NCBI GenBank assembly: GCA_964523885.1
Contig: CAZFYX010000004.1
Span: forward strand, 1 to 64,000
DNA: 64,000 nt
Reading direction: 5' to 3'
Source: SHXO01 sp964523885
GTDB taxonomy: Bacteria; Pseudomonadota; Gammaproteobacteria; Burkholderiales; SHXO01
The stretch's first letter is position 1; each line of letters begins with the position of its first letter. The notes under the pieces were generated by a model. The model had not been told where the DNA came from. It was given only the letters and a program-made list of their open reading frames with translations, and did not search any database. Made by a program: the position numbers and the translations under genes. This document shows positions 27,191 through 35,929 of the stretch, one piece after another.

Positions 27191-27432
27191 CGTTGTGCCC
27201 CGGGCTTCTATTCCGGAGAAGGCAAAGAGGTACTTGCGGAAGAGCTTCTGGCGCTAGCGCGCGATAACTCGGAGCTGCTAACCCCGTTTGAGCCGACGTG
27301 GGTAACTCTCCAGCATCCAAACCGGAGATGCAGTGGCTTGCGGGCCCCATCTAGATTTTGCGATCCCGAGAACGCTGCTCTTGCTTTAGATGGCAGCGTC
27401 CTGAAGAGATGGGCGACTAGGCCAATGGCTGG
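27191..27432. other. Intergenic stretch, less GC-rich, no gene recognised
   Basis: About 240 bp between the convergent TolA-like and enolase-family genes is visibly less GC-rich than its surroundings. One plus-strand frame is open across it but shows no known motif, no start with a ribosome site and no conserved domain. It may be a gene remnant. Confidence 0.3.
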
Positions 27433-28530
27433 TCAGTACGCAAACCTCCCCACCGCCCCCTCATCCCACTCAATCCCATTCCCCGGCCGATCGGGCACGA
27501 TGCACTGCCCATCCTTCACCTGGAACGGCTCCTTGATGATGGGATTGCCCCAATCGCGGTATTCCAGCCAGTCGGCCGTCTCGGTCGCGCGCAGCAGGTG
27601 CGCTGACACCTCCGGATACAGGTGGCTCGACATGGGATGCCCGGCTGCGCCAGCGATCGCCGCCGCACGCATCCAGCCTGTCACTCCCCCGATCCGCATC
27701 AGGTCGGGCATGTAGAGGTCCGCCGCCTCGGCCCGCACCGCGTCGAGGAACGACCGCGGCCCGTAGATGTTCTCGCCGATCTGCACCGGCGTCTTCAGCT
27801 CGCGCGCCAGCTGCGCGCTCTGCGCGTAGTTGTCGAACACCACCGGCTCCTCGAACCAGTACAGCCCCTGGTCGTCCAGCGCGTGGCAGCGCCAGATCGC
27901 TTCCTGCAGCGTCTGGCCCTGGTTGAAGTCGCACATGACGTGGACGTCGTTGCTGATCGCGCCGCGGACCAGTTCCAGCGCCTTCAGGTCGTCAGCGATT
28001 TTCGGCCGGCCCAGCCGGATCTTGATCGCACTGAAGTTGCCTTCGTCGACGAGTTCGCGCGCTTCCTTGGCCAGCTTCTCCAGCGGCAGCAGCCACAGGC
28101 CGTTGGTGTTGTAGGTGCGGATCTTCCCCACGGTGCCGCCGAGCAGCTCGGCGAGCGGTAGTCCTGCCGCCTTCGCCAGCGCGTCCCAGATCGCCATGTC
28201 GAGGCCGGCTGCGGCGATTACGCTCACCCCCTGCCTGCCCAGCAGGTGCAGCGTGCCGATCACGTCGCGGTACATGTCCAGCGGCGCGAGCTGCCGCCCC
28301 TTGAACGCCTCGGCCATGTCCTGGATTGCCGGGCCCACGTAGCGGATGGCGTTCTTCAGGTACGGCTCCAGGTAGGCACGGCCGACGACCCCTTCCTTGG
28401 TCTTGACGTCGATCAGGATCAAGGGCCATTCCGTATAGGTGCCGACCTTGGCGACGATGGGGCGGCGCATGGGGATCGAAACGGCGCGGAGGGTGACGCT
28501 TTCGAAGGGGAGCTTGTCGAGGGGTTTCAT
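27433..28530 (-). CDS. Mandelate racemase/muconate lactonizing enzyme family protein
   Basis: A 365-residue enolase-superfamily enzyme. The capping domain comes first (about 1-125; VTLRAVSIPMRRPIVAKVG). The barrel has the KxK/KxR-type motif SAIKIRLGR. The metal ligands are Asp in MCDFNQGQ, Glu in YWFEEPVVFDNY and Glu in QIGENIYGP, and a catalytic His is in SSHLYPEVSAH. Such enzymes abstract the alpha proton of a carboxylate and act as racemases or dehydratases. ATG 28530 follows GGAAT. Palindromic repeats separate it from icmF on the same strand. The substrate is unknown. Confidence 0.88.
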   Translation of the reverse strand: MKPLDKLPFESVTLRAVSIPMRRPIVAKVGTYTEWPLILIDVKTKEGVVGRAYLEPYLKNAIRYVGPAIQDMAEAFKGRQLAPLDMYRDVIGTLHLLGRQGVSVIAAAGLDMAIWDALAKAAGLPLAELLGGTVGKIRTYNTNGLWLLPLEKLAKEARELVDEGNFSAIKIRLGRPKIADDLKALELVRGAISNDVHVMCDFNQGQTLQEAIWRCHALDDQGLYWFEEPVVFDNYAQSAQLARELKTPVQIGENIYGPRSFLDAVRAEAADLYMPDLMRIGGVTGWMRAAAIAGAAGHPMSSHLYPEVSAHLLRATETADWLEYRDWGNPIIKEPFQVKDGQCIVPDRPGNGIEWDEGAVGRFAY

Positions 28531-28605
28531 GGCGTATTCCTTGTCCCGGTTGTCGCCCGCGGGAAGAGAGGGAAATGCGGAGGGAGAACTGCGTTGTCTG
28601 TTTGT

Positions 28606-28646
28606 ACCCCTCACCCCGGCCCTCTCCCGCAGGGGGAGAGGGGGAA
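28606..28646 (+). repeat. Palindromic repeat copy 1
   Basis: ACCCCTCACCCCGGCCCTCT-type left arm, CCCGCAGGGG loop region, then GAGAGGGGGAACTGC. First of two copies between the enolase-family gene and icmF. Confidence 0.8.
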
Positions 28647-28675
28647 CTGCGGGGAAGAAGGGCCTTTCGTGTCTT

Positions 28676-28720
28676 ACCCCTCACCCCGGCCCTCTCCCGC
28701 AAGGGGAGAGGGGGAACTGC
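28676..28720 (+). repeat. Palindromic repeat copy 2
   Basis: Same sequence as copy 1, including the AACTGC tail, 30 bp further on in direct orientation; together they form a tandem pair. Confidence 0.8.
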
Positions 28721-28776
28721 AGAGGGGAGGGGGCGCTGCGTAGGAGAGGGGAACTGCAGAGCGGAGGAACGCCCCG

Positions 28777-31700
28777 CTACATGCTGCGGCGGTACTGCCC
28801 GCCGACCTCGAACAGCGCATGCGTGATCTGCCCCAGCGAGCATACCCGCACCGCGTCCATCAGCACCTCGAACACGTTCTTGTTGTCGATCACGGCCTGC
28901 TGCAGGCGCTTGAGCATCGGGCCGCTCTGCGCCTTGTTGCGCTCCTGGAAGTCGTGCAGGCGCTTGAGCTGGCTCTGCTTCTCGTCCTCGGTCGAGCGGA
29001 TCAGCTCTAGCGTCTCGGGCACCGCATCGCCATGCGGATTGCGGAAGGTGTTCACGCCGATGATCGGGTACGAGCCGTCGTGCTTCTTGTGCTCGTAGTA
29101 CAGCGACTCTTCCTGGATCTTGCCGCGCTGGTAGCCCAGCTCCATGGCACCCAGCACGCCGCCGCGCTCGGAGATGGCCTCGAACTCCTTCAGCACCGCT
29201 TCCTCGACCAGGTCGGTCAGCTCGTCGATGATGAAGCTGCCTTGGGTCGGGTTCTCGTTCTTGGCCAGGCCCCACTCGCGGTTGATGATGAGCTGGATCG
29301 CCATCGCCCGGCGCACCGATTCCTCGGTCGGGGTGGTGATCGCCTCGTCGTACGCGTTGGTGTGCAGGCTGTTGGCGTTGTCGTAGGTGGCGATCAGCGC
29401 CTGCAGCGTGGTTCGGATGTCGTTGAACGCGATCTCCTGCGCGTGCAGGGAGCGGCCGCTGGTCTGGCAGTGGTACTTAAGCTTCTGGCTGCGCTCGTTC
29501 GCACCATAGCGGTTCTTCATCGCCACGGCCCAGATCCGCCGCGCCACGCGGCCCATCGCGTTGTACTCCGGGTCCATGCCGTTGCTGAAGAAGAACGACA
29601 GGTTGGGCGCGAAGTCGTCGATGTGCATCCCGCGGGCCAGGTAGGCCTCGACGAAGGTGAAGCCGTTGGACAGCGTGAAGGCCAGCTGGCTGATCGGGTT
29701 CGCGCCGGCCTCGGCGATGTGATAACCGGAGATCGACACCGAGTAGAAGTTCTTGACGTTGTGATGGATGAAGTACTCCTGGATGTCACCCATCACCTTG
29801 AGGCTGAACTCGGTGGAGAAGATGCAGGTGTTCTGGCCCTGGTCTTCCTTCAGGATGTCGGCCTGCACCGTACCGCGCACCGTCTCCAGCGCCCACTGCT
29901 TGATCTTCTGGGCTTCGTCCTCGGTCGGCTCGCGCCCGTTGTCCTTCCGGAACTTGTCCAGCTGCTGGTCCACGGCGGTGTTCATGAACATCGCCAGGAT
30001 GGTCGGCGCCGGGCCGTTGATGGTCATCGACACGCTGTTGTTCGGCGCGCACAGGTCGAAGCCCGAGTACAGCACCTTCATGTCGTCCAGCGTGGCGATC
30101 GACACGCCGGAGTTGCCGATCTTGCCGTAGATGTCCGGCCGCACGTTCGGATCGAAGCCGTACAGCGTCACTGAGTCGAACGCGGTCGACAGGCGCTTGG
30201 CCGGCATCTCCTTGGCCACGAGGTGGAAGCGCTTGTTGGTGCGGAACGGATCGCCTTCGCCCGCGAACATGCGGGTCGGGTCCTCGTTCTCGCGCTTGAA
30301 CGCGAACACGCCGGCGGTGTAGGGGAACGAGCCGGGGACGTTCTCCAGCATCAGCCACTTGAGCAGCTCGCCATGGTCCTCGTACTTCGGGATGGCGACC
30401 TTGCGGATCTCGGTGCCCGACAGCGAGGTCCAGGTGAGCTTGGTGCGCACCTCCTTGTCGCGGATCTTCACCACGTACTCGGCACCCGAGTAGGCCTTCT
30501 GCATGTCCGGCCACATGTCGAGCAGTTTCTTCGCCTTGGGGTCCAGGGCGTTCTCGCGCTCGGCGATGAGTGCGTCGAGTTTGGCGGTAAGCCCCCCCTC
30601 ACCCCGGCCCTCTCCCGCAAGGGGAGAGGGGGAACTTCCCAGCATGCGCTTGGATTCCACAAGCTGCTGCCGTTCGCGTGCAACCCGGGCCTGCTGATGA
30701 GAGTGGGCCTTGTACTCGCGCACCGTCTGTGAGATCTCCGCCAGGTAGCGGGCGCGCTGCGGCGGCACCACGGCGGTGACCTTGGAGGAGCTGCGCACGG
30801 CGATCTTCGGCAGCGTGCCGTCCTTCAGCTTCAGGCCCTTGTCCTTCAGCTTGGGCGTGATGGCGTGGTACAGCGCGGTCACGCCGTCGTCGTTGAAGCG
30901 GGCGGCGACCGTGCCGAACACCGGCATGCGGTCGGGGGGGGTGGAGAACTGCTGGCGGTTGCGCTGGTACTGCTTGGAGACGTCGCGCAGCGCGTCCTCC
31001 GCGCCGCGGCGGTCGAACTTGTTGATGGCGACGAAGTCGGCGAAGTCGAGCATGTCGATCTTCTCGAGCTGGCTCGCCGCACCGTACTCGGGGGTCATCA
31101 CGTACAGCGAGAAGTCGACGTGCGGCACGATGGCCGCGTCCCCCTGGCCGATGCCGGAAGTTTCGACCACGACCAGGTCGAAGCCGGCGCACTTGGCGGC
31201 GGCGATGGCGTCGGGCAGGTTGGCCGAGATCTCGCTGCCGGCCGCACGGGTGGCCAGCGAGCGCATGTAGATGTTGGTGCTGTTGATCGCGTTCATGCGG
31301 ATGCGGTCGCCCAGCAGCGCGCCACCGGTCTTACGGCGCGAGGGATCGACCGCGATGATGGCGATCTTCAGCGCGTCGTCCTGGTCCAGCCGGAAGCGGC
31401 GGATCAGCTCGTCGGTGAGCGACGATTTGCCCGAGCCGCCGGTGCCGGTGATGCCGAGCACGGGCACGTTGGCGCGCTTGGCGGCCTCGGCCAGCAGCTT
31501 CTTGTGCAGCGGCTCGGGCACCGCGGCGCCTTCGAGCGCGGTGATCAGGCGCGCCAGCACGCGGCGGTCGCCTGCCAGCAGCCCGTCCAGCGTGGCCGGC
31601 ACTTCGGCGCACAGGTCCTGCTGCGCCTGCTTGACCATGTCGTCGATCATGCCCTGCAGGCCCATCTTGGCGCCGTCTTCCGGCGAGTAGATGCGGGTGA

Positions 31701-32070
31701 CGCCGTAGGCATGCAGCTCGCGGATCTCGGCCGGGACGATCACGCCGCCGCCGCCCCCGAACACGCGGATGTTCTTGCCGCCGCGCTCGCGCAGCAGGTC
31801 GATCATGTACTTGAAGTACTCGACGTGGCCGCCCTGGTAGGAGCTGACCGCGATGCCGTGCGCGTCCTCCTGCAGGGCGGCGGTGACCACCTCGACGACC
31901 GAGCGGTTGTGGCCGAGGTGGATCACCTCGGCGCCGCTCTGCTGCAGCATGCGGCGGATGATGTTGATCGAGGCGTCGTGGCCGTCGAAGAGGCTGGCCG
32001 CAGTGACGAAGCGGACGCGGTTGGCGACTTCTGCCTTGGTGAGCGTGCTGGCGGCCGAAAGGTCGGTCAT
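28777..32070 (-). CDS. icmF: Fused isobutyryl-CoA mutase IcmF
   Basis: A 1097-residue fused B12-dependent acyl-CoA mutase that interconverts isobutyryl-CoA and n-butyryl-CoA. The N-terminal cobalamin domain has H31 in DGHDASINI, the lower axial ligand. The central MeaI-type GTPase chaperone has the P-loop GTGGSGKSS (about 207-215). The C-terminal TIM barrel (from about 560) has SISGYHIAEAGANPISQ. Residues about 479-493 (SPSPLAGEGRGEGG) are a translated copy of the palindromic repeat, inserted in frame in the linker between the GTPase and mutase parts. Start ATG 32070 follows CCGGAG. It lies downstream of the 2-oxoacid oxidoreductase gene on the same strand. Confidence 0.93.
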   Translation of the reverse strand: MTDLSAASTLTKAEVANRVRFVTAASLFDGHDASINIIRRMLQQSGAEVIHLGHNRSVVEVVTAALQEDAHGIAVSSYQGGHVEYFKYMIDLLRERGGKNIRVFGGGGGVIVPAEIRELHAYGVTRIYSPEDGAKMGLQGMIDDMVKQAQQDLCAEVPATLDGLLAGDRRVLARLITALEGAAVPEPLHKKLLAEAAKRANVPVLGITGTGGSGKSSLTDELIRRFRLDQDDALKIAIIAVDPSRRKTGGALLGDRIRMNAINSTNIYMRSLATRAAGSEISANLPDAIAAAKCAGFDLVVVETSGIGQGDAAIVPHVDFSLYVMTPEYGAASQLEKIDMLDFADFVAINKFDRRGAEDALRDVSKQYQRNRQQFSTPPDRMPVFGTVAARFNDDGVTALYHAITPKLKDKGLKLKDGTLPKIAVRSSSKVTAVVPPQRARYLAEISQTVREYKAHSHQQARVARERQQLVESKRMLGSSPSPLAGEGRGEGGLTAKLDALIAERENALDPKAKKLLDMWPDMQKAYSGAEYVVKIRDKEVRTKLTWTSLSGTEIRKVAIPKYEDHGELLKWLMLENVPGSFPYTAGVFAFKRENEDPTRMFAGEGDPFRTNKRFHLVAKEMPAKRLSTAFDSVTLYGFDPNVRPDIYGKIGNSGVSIATLDDMKVLYSGFDLCAPNNSVSMTINGPAPTILAMFMNTAVDQQLDKFRKDNGREPTEDEAQKIKQWALETVRGTVQADILKEDQGQNTCIFSTEFSLKVMGDIQEYFIHHNVKNFYSVSISGYHIAEAGANPISQLAFTLSNGFTFVEAYLARGMHIDDFAPNLSFFFSNGMDPEYNAMGRVARRIWAVAMKNRYGANERSQKLKYHCQTSGRSLHAQEIAFNDIRTTLQALIATYDNANSLHTNAYDEAITTPTEESVRRAMAIQLIINREWGLAKNENPTQGSFIIDELTDLVEEAVLKEFEAISERGGVLGAMELGYQRGKIQEESLYYEHKKHDGSYPIIGVNTFRNPHGDAVPETLELIRSTEDEKQSQLKRLHDFQERNKAQSGPMLKRLQQAVIDNKNVFEVLMDAVRVCSLGQITHALFEVGGQYRRSM
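30594..30638 (+). repeat. Palindromic repeat copy 3, inside icmF
   Basis: A complete copy (CCCCCCTCACCCCGGCCCTC, CCCGCAAGGGGAGAGGGGGA) within the coding region. Its length keeps the icmF frame open, and on the minus strand it reads SSPSPLAGEGRGEGG. The flanking residues form a normal helical linker. Confidence 0.85.
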
Positions 32071-32092
32071 TTCTGAGCTCCGGTTCTTGTTG

Positions 32093-32130
32093 CCCCCTCT
32101 TCCTTGACGGGAGAGGGCCGGGGTGAGGGT
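32093..32130 (-). repeat. Palindromic repeat copy 4
   Basis: Reverse orientation copy (CCCCCTCTTCCTTGACGGGA, then GAGGGCCGGGGTGAGGGT), 23 bp before the icmF start. Confidence 0.75.
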
Positions 32131-32156
32131 GGGCGTTGCGGGCTACCCATCCGTTC

Positions 32157-32200
32157 TACCCCTCACCCCAGCCCTCTCCCGCAAGGGGAGAGGGGGCGAG
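32157..32200 (+). repeat. Palindromic repeat copy 5
   Basis: ACCCCTCACCCCAGCCCTCT left arm and GCAAGGGGAGAGGGGGCGAG right arm. With copy 4 it forms a head-to-head pair in the 196-bp gap between icmF and the 2-oxoacid oxidoreductase gene. Confidence 0.8.
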
Positions 32201-32266
32201 GAGTACCCCCGGCGCGACTCCGTGGGAGAGGGCGCCTTGGTCTAAAAGTTCTTTATCGACGAAATC

Positions 32267-35200
32267 TTACGCCGCCTGCAGGGGGCGCGCAGATGCCTTG
32301 TCCGCAGCCTGGGGCGCGCCGGACTGCAGCGCATCCTCCAGCTGCTTCCAGCGCACCTTCGCCTTCTGCAGGTTGTCCAGCTTCACGTGGCCGAAGCCGC
32401 GGATCTGCTCGGGGACGTTGGCCAGCTCGACCGCCTGGGCGAAGTTGTCCTCGCGCAGCTTCGGCAGCAGCGCCTCGATGGTCGCCTGGTAGTCGGCGAC
32501 GAGCTGACGCTCGAGGCGGCGCTCCTCGGTCCTGCCGAACACGTCCAGCGCCGTACCGCGCAGGAACTTCAGCCTGGCCAGCAGCCGGAACGCCTTCCAC
32601 ATGTAGGAGCCGTAGCGCGCCTTGACCAGGTGGCCGTTGGCGTCCTTCTTGGCCAGCAGCGGCGGGGCAAGGTGGAAGGTGATCGCGAAGTCGCCCTCGA
32701 AGGTGGCCTTCAGGCGCTCCTCGAAGCGGCCGTCGGTGTAGAGCCGCGCCACTTCGTACTCGTCCTTGTAGGCCATCAGCTTGAACAGGTTCTTCGCGAC
32801 GGCCTTGCTCAGCGACGTGCCCTTGCCCAGCGCGGCCTCGGCCTGGCGGACCTTGTCCACGAAGGCTTCGTAGCGGCGGGCGTAGGCGGCGTCCTGGTAG
32901 CCGACCAGGAAGTCGGCGCGCTTGCGCACGATGGCGTCTAGGCTCTGCGGCATCTCCACGATCACCGGCTTGGGCGGGGCAGCCACGCGTTGCACGGCGG
33001 CCAGATCGACCGCGGCGCGACGACCCCACAGGAAGGCAGCCTTGTTCGCTTCCACCGCGACGGCATTCAGCTCGATGGCGCGGAGCAGGGCGGCTTCGCT
33101 CAGCGGGACCAGGCCTTTCTGGAAGGCGAAGCCCAGCATGAACAGGTTGGTGGCGATCGAATCGCCGAGCAGCGCGGTGGCCACCTTGGTCGCATCGACG
33201 TAGTGCGCGTGCTTGTCGACCGCCTCGTCGATCAGCGCGCGGATCTGCTCGGTGGGGAACTGCCAGTCGGCGTTCTGGGCGAAGGTGCCGGCCGGCTGCT
33301 CGTGCAGGTTGATCACGGCCACCGTCACGCCGGGCCGCGTCTTGGAGATCGCGTCCTGCGCGCCGGCGGTGAGCATGTCGCAGCCGAGGATCAGATTGGC
33401 CTCGCCGGTGGCGATGCGCTGCGCGTGGATGGTGCCGGGCTGGGCGGCGATGCGCACGTGCGAGGTGACCGCGCCGTTCTTCTGCGACATGCCGGTCATG
33501 TCCAGCACCGACACGCCCTTGCTCTCCAGGTGCGCGGCCATCCCCAGCAGGGCGCCGATGGTGATGACGCCGGTGCCGCCGATGCCGGTGATGAGGATGT
33601 TGTAGGGCGTGCCGTTCAGCACCGGCAGCACAGGCTCGGGCAGGGGCGCGAACTCGTCCTGCTTCGCGGTCTTGGCGGCCTTGGACTTGCGCACCCTGGC
33701 GCCCTCGACCGAGACGAAGCTGGGGCAGAAGCCCTCGATGCAGGAGTAGTCCTGGTTGCACGAGGACTGGTCGATCTCGCGCTTGCGGCCGAGCTCGGTC
33801 TCCAGCGGCAGGATCGAGGTGCAGTTGGACTTCACCCCGCAGTCGCCGCAGCCTTCACACACCGCCTCGTTGATGAAGACGCGCTCGGTGGCCTGCGGGT
33901 ACTCGTTCTTCTTGCGGCGGCGGCGCTTCTCGGCCGCGCAGGTCTGGTCGTAGATCAGCACCGACACGCCGGTGACCTCGCGCAGCTCCTTCTGCACCGC
34001 TTCGAGGTCCTTGCGGTCGTGCAGGGTCACGCGCGCGGGCAGCGGCGAGCGATCGGCGTAGCGGGTGAGATCCTCGCTCACCAGGGCGATGCGCTGCACA
34101 CCCTCCGCGGCCATCTGCTGCGCGATCATGGGGACCGACACCGTGCCGTCCACGGGCTGGCCGCCGGTCATGGCGACCGCGTCGTTGTAGAGGATCTTGT
34201 AGGTGATGTTGACGTTGGCTGCGACCGCCGCGCGGATCGCCAGGTAGCCGGAGTGGAAGTAGGTGCCGTCACCCAGGTTGGAGAAGACGTGCGGCACCTT
34301 GGAGAACGCGGCAGCGCCGATCCAGGTGACGCCTTCGCCGCCCATCTGCGTGGTGGTCTTGTTGTGCTGCGGGTAGATGGCGGTGGCCATGACGTGGCAG
34401 CCGATCCCCGCCAGCGCGAAGCTGCCTTCCGGCACCTTGGTCGAGCGGTTGTGCGGGCAGCCGGAGCAGTAGTACGCGGGCCGGATCGGCGTGGTGACGG
34501 CCTTCTCCAGCACCGCCTCCTTGGCTTCCAGGAAAGTCAGCCGCGCCTTGATCAGGTCGCTCTGGTGGAAGCGTGCGATGCGGCCGGCGATGACGCGGGC
34601 GATCTGCGCGATGGAGAAGTCGCCCTTGGCCGGCAGCAGCCACTGGCCGCGCGGGTGCAGCCATTCGCCCTTCTCGTCGAACTTGCCGATGACGCGCGGA
34701 CGGACGTTGGTGTCCCAGTTGTAGAGGTGCTCCTTGAGCTGGTACTCCACGACCTGGCGCTTTTCCTCGACCACGAGGATCTCCTCGAGCCCGCGCGAGA
34801 ACTCGCGGATGCCGTCGGGCTCCAGCGGCCAGGGCATCGCCACCTTGAACAGGCGGATGCCGACCTGGGCGGCATTGGACTCGTCGATGCCCAGCTCTTC
34901 CAGGGCTTCCAGCACGTCCATGTACGACTTGCCGGAGGCGACGATGCCCAGCTTGGCATTGGGCGAGTCGATGGTGATGCGGTTGAGCCGGTTGGCGCGG
35001 GCGTAGGCGATGGCCGCGTAGATCTTGTAGTCCTGCATCAGCGCTTCCTGCTTGCGCGCCTGCAGGCCGAGCAGATCGTTGGAGAGCCGGCAGTTCAGGC
35101 CGCCCTCGGGCATGTTCACGTCGGGCAGCACGACCTGGACGGCGAACGGATCGGCCTCGATCGAGGCGGACGATTCGACCGTGTCGGCCAGCGCCTTGAA

Positions 35201-35788
35201 GCCGACCGCGCAGCCGGAGAAGCGCGACATCGCCCAGCCGTGCAGGCCGAGCTCGATGTACTCCTCGACGTTGCAGGGATAGAGCACCGGGATCATCGAG
35301 GCGGAGAACAGGTGGTCGCTCTGGTGCGGGAGCGTGGACGAGTACGCGTTGTGGTCGTCGCCCGCCACCAGCAGCACGCCGCCGTGCCTGGCGGTGCCGG
35401 CGAAGTTCATGTGCTTGAACACGTCGCCGCAGCGGTCCACGCCCGGGCCCTTGCCGTACCACATGGCGTAGACGCCGTCGTAGTCGGTGGGGCCGATCAG
35501 GCCGACCTGCTGCGTGCCCCAGACCGCGGTCGCCGCCAGCTCTTCGTTGACGCCGGGGACGAACTTGACGTGGTTGGGCTCGAGGTGCTTCTTCGCCTTC
35601 CACAGCGCCTCGTCGAGGCCGCCGAGCGGAGAGCCGCGATAGCCGGAGATGAAGCCGCCGGTGTTGAGGCCTGCGGCGCGGTCGCGCAGCTGCTGCACGA
35701 TGGCCAGCCGGACCAGCGCCTGGACGCCGCTGAGATAGATGCGGCCGCTGGTGGCGACATACTTGTCGTCCAAAGTCACTTCTCGCAT
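32267..35788 (-). CDS. Indolepyruvate:ferredoxin oxidoreductase family protein (fused)
   Basis: A 1173-residue fused thiamine-diphosphate/iron-sulfur enzyme that decarboxylates 2-oxoacids to acyl-CoA with reduction of ferredoxin. The N-terminal pyrimidine-binding part begins MREVTLDDKYVATSGRIY with GYRGSPLGG. The pyrophosphate part has YYCSGCPHNRST, GIGCHVMA and EGVTWIGAA. A 4Fe-4S module lies at about 640-690 (CEGCGDCGVKSNC, then CNQDYSCIEGFCPS). The C-terminal gamma-like domain has ITGIGGTGVITIGALLG. ATG 35788 follows AAGGGAG. The gene lies just upstream of icmF, so a branched-chain 2-oxoacid substrate is plausible. Aryl pyruvates are the other option. Confidence 0.9.
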   Translation of the reverse strand: MREVTLDDKYVATSGRIYLSGVQALVRLAIVQQLRDRAAGLNTGGFISGYRGSPLGGLDEALWKAKKHLEPNHVKFVPGVNEELAATAVWGTQQVGLIGPTDYDGVYAMWYGKGPGVDRCGDVFKHMNFAGTARHGGVLLVAGDDHNAYSSTLPHQSDHLFSASMIPVLYPCNVEEYIELGLHGWAMSRFSGCAVGFKALADTVESSASIEADPFAVQVVLPDVNMPEGGLNCRLSNDLLGLQARKQEALMQDYKIYAAIAYARANRLNRITIDSPNAKLGIVASGKSYMDVLEALEELGIDESNAAQVGIRLFKVAMPWPLEPDGIREFSRGLEEILVVEEKRQVVEYQLKEHLYNWDTNVRPRVIGKFDEKGEWLHPRGQWLLPAKGDFSIAQIARVIAGRIARFHQSDLIKARLTFLEAKEAVLEKAVTTPIRPAYYCSGCPHNRSTKVPEGSFALAGIGCHVMATAIYPQHNKTTTQMGGEGVTWIGAAAFSKVPHVFSNLGDGTYFHSGYLAIRAAVAANVNITYKILYNDAVAMTGGQPVDGTVSVPMIAQQMAAEGVQRIALVSEDLTRYADRSPLPARVTLHDRKDLEAVQKELREVTGVSVLIYDQTCAAEKRRRRKKNEYPQATERVFINEAVCEGCGDCGVKSNCTSILPLETELGRKREIDQSSCNQDYSCIEGFCPSFVSVEGARVRKSKAAKTAKQDEFAPLPEPVLPVLNGTPYNILITGIGGTGVITIGALLGMAAHLESKGVSVLDMTGMSQKNGAVTSHVRIAAQPGTIHAQRIATGEANLILGCDMLTAGAQDAISKTRPGVTVAVINLHEQPAGTFAQNADWQFPTEQIRALIDEAVDKHAHYVDATKVATALLGDSIATNLFMLGFAFQKGLVPLSEAALLRAIELNAVAVEANKAAFLWGRRAAVDLAAVQRVAAPPKPVIVEMPQSLDAIVRKRADFLVGYQDAAYARRYEAFVDKVRQAEAALGKGTSLSKAVAKNLFKLMAYKDEYEVARLYTDGRFEERLKATFEGDFAITFHLAPPLLAKKDANGHLVKARYGSYMWKAFRLLARLKFLRGTALDVFGRTEERRLERQLVADYQATIEALLPKLREDNFAQAVELANVPEQIRGFGHVKLDNLQKAKVRWKQLEDALQSGAPQAADKASARPLQAA

Positions 35789-35929
35789 ACGCGACTCCCT
35801 TGTAGCAATTCGTCTGTCTGCCTGGTCACCTTGGGTACGGCGCCAGGTATTTTGCACGGGTGCCGGCGGGTAGGCCAGCGTCCGTGCGATGCCGCCGGCG
35901 CGTGAGCCGGCGTTGTTGCCACCGCGCAG

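Noticed and set aside
27167..27715. A 182-codon plus-strand gene after the second TolA-like gene
   Set aside because: Most of it is opposite the enolase-family gene and no domain is recognised; only the first part is left as an unexplained gap.
28606..28720. CRISPR array or intrinsic terminators only
   Set aside because: The copies are not regularly spaced and occur as inverted or direct pairs across many loci, so they are dispersed palindromic repeats.
32990..35905. A 971-codon plus-strand frame opposite the 2-oxoacid oxidoreductase gene
   Set aside because: It has no recognisable domain, and the opposite strand codes for an intact 4Fe-4S/TPP enzyme.
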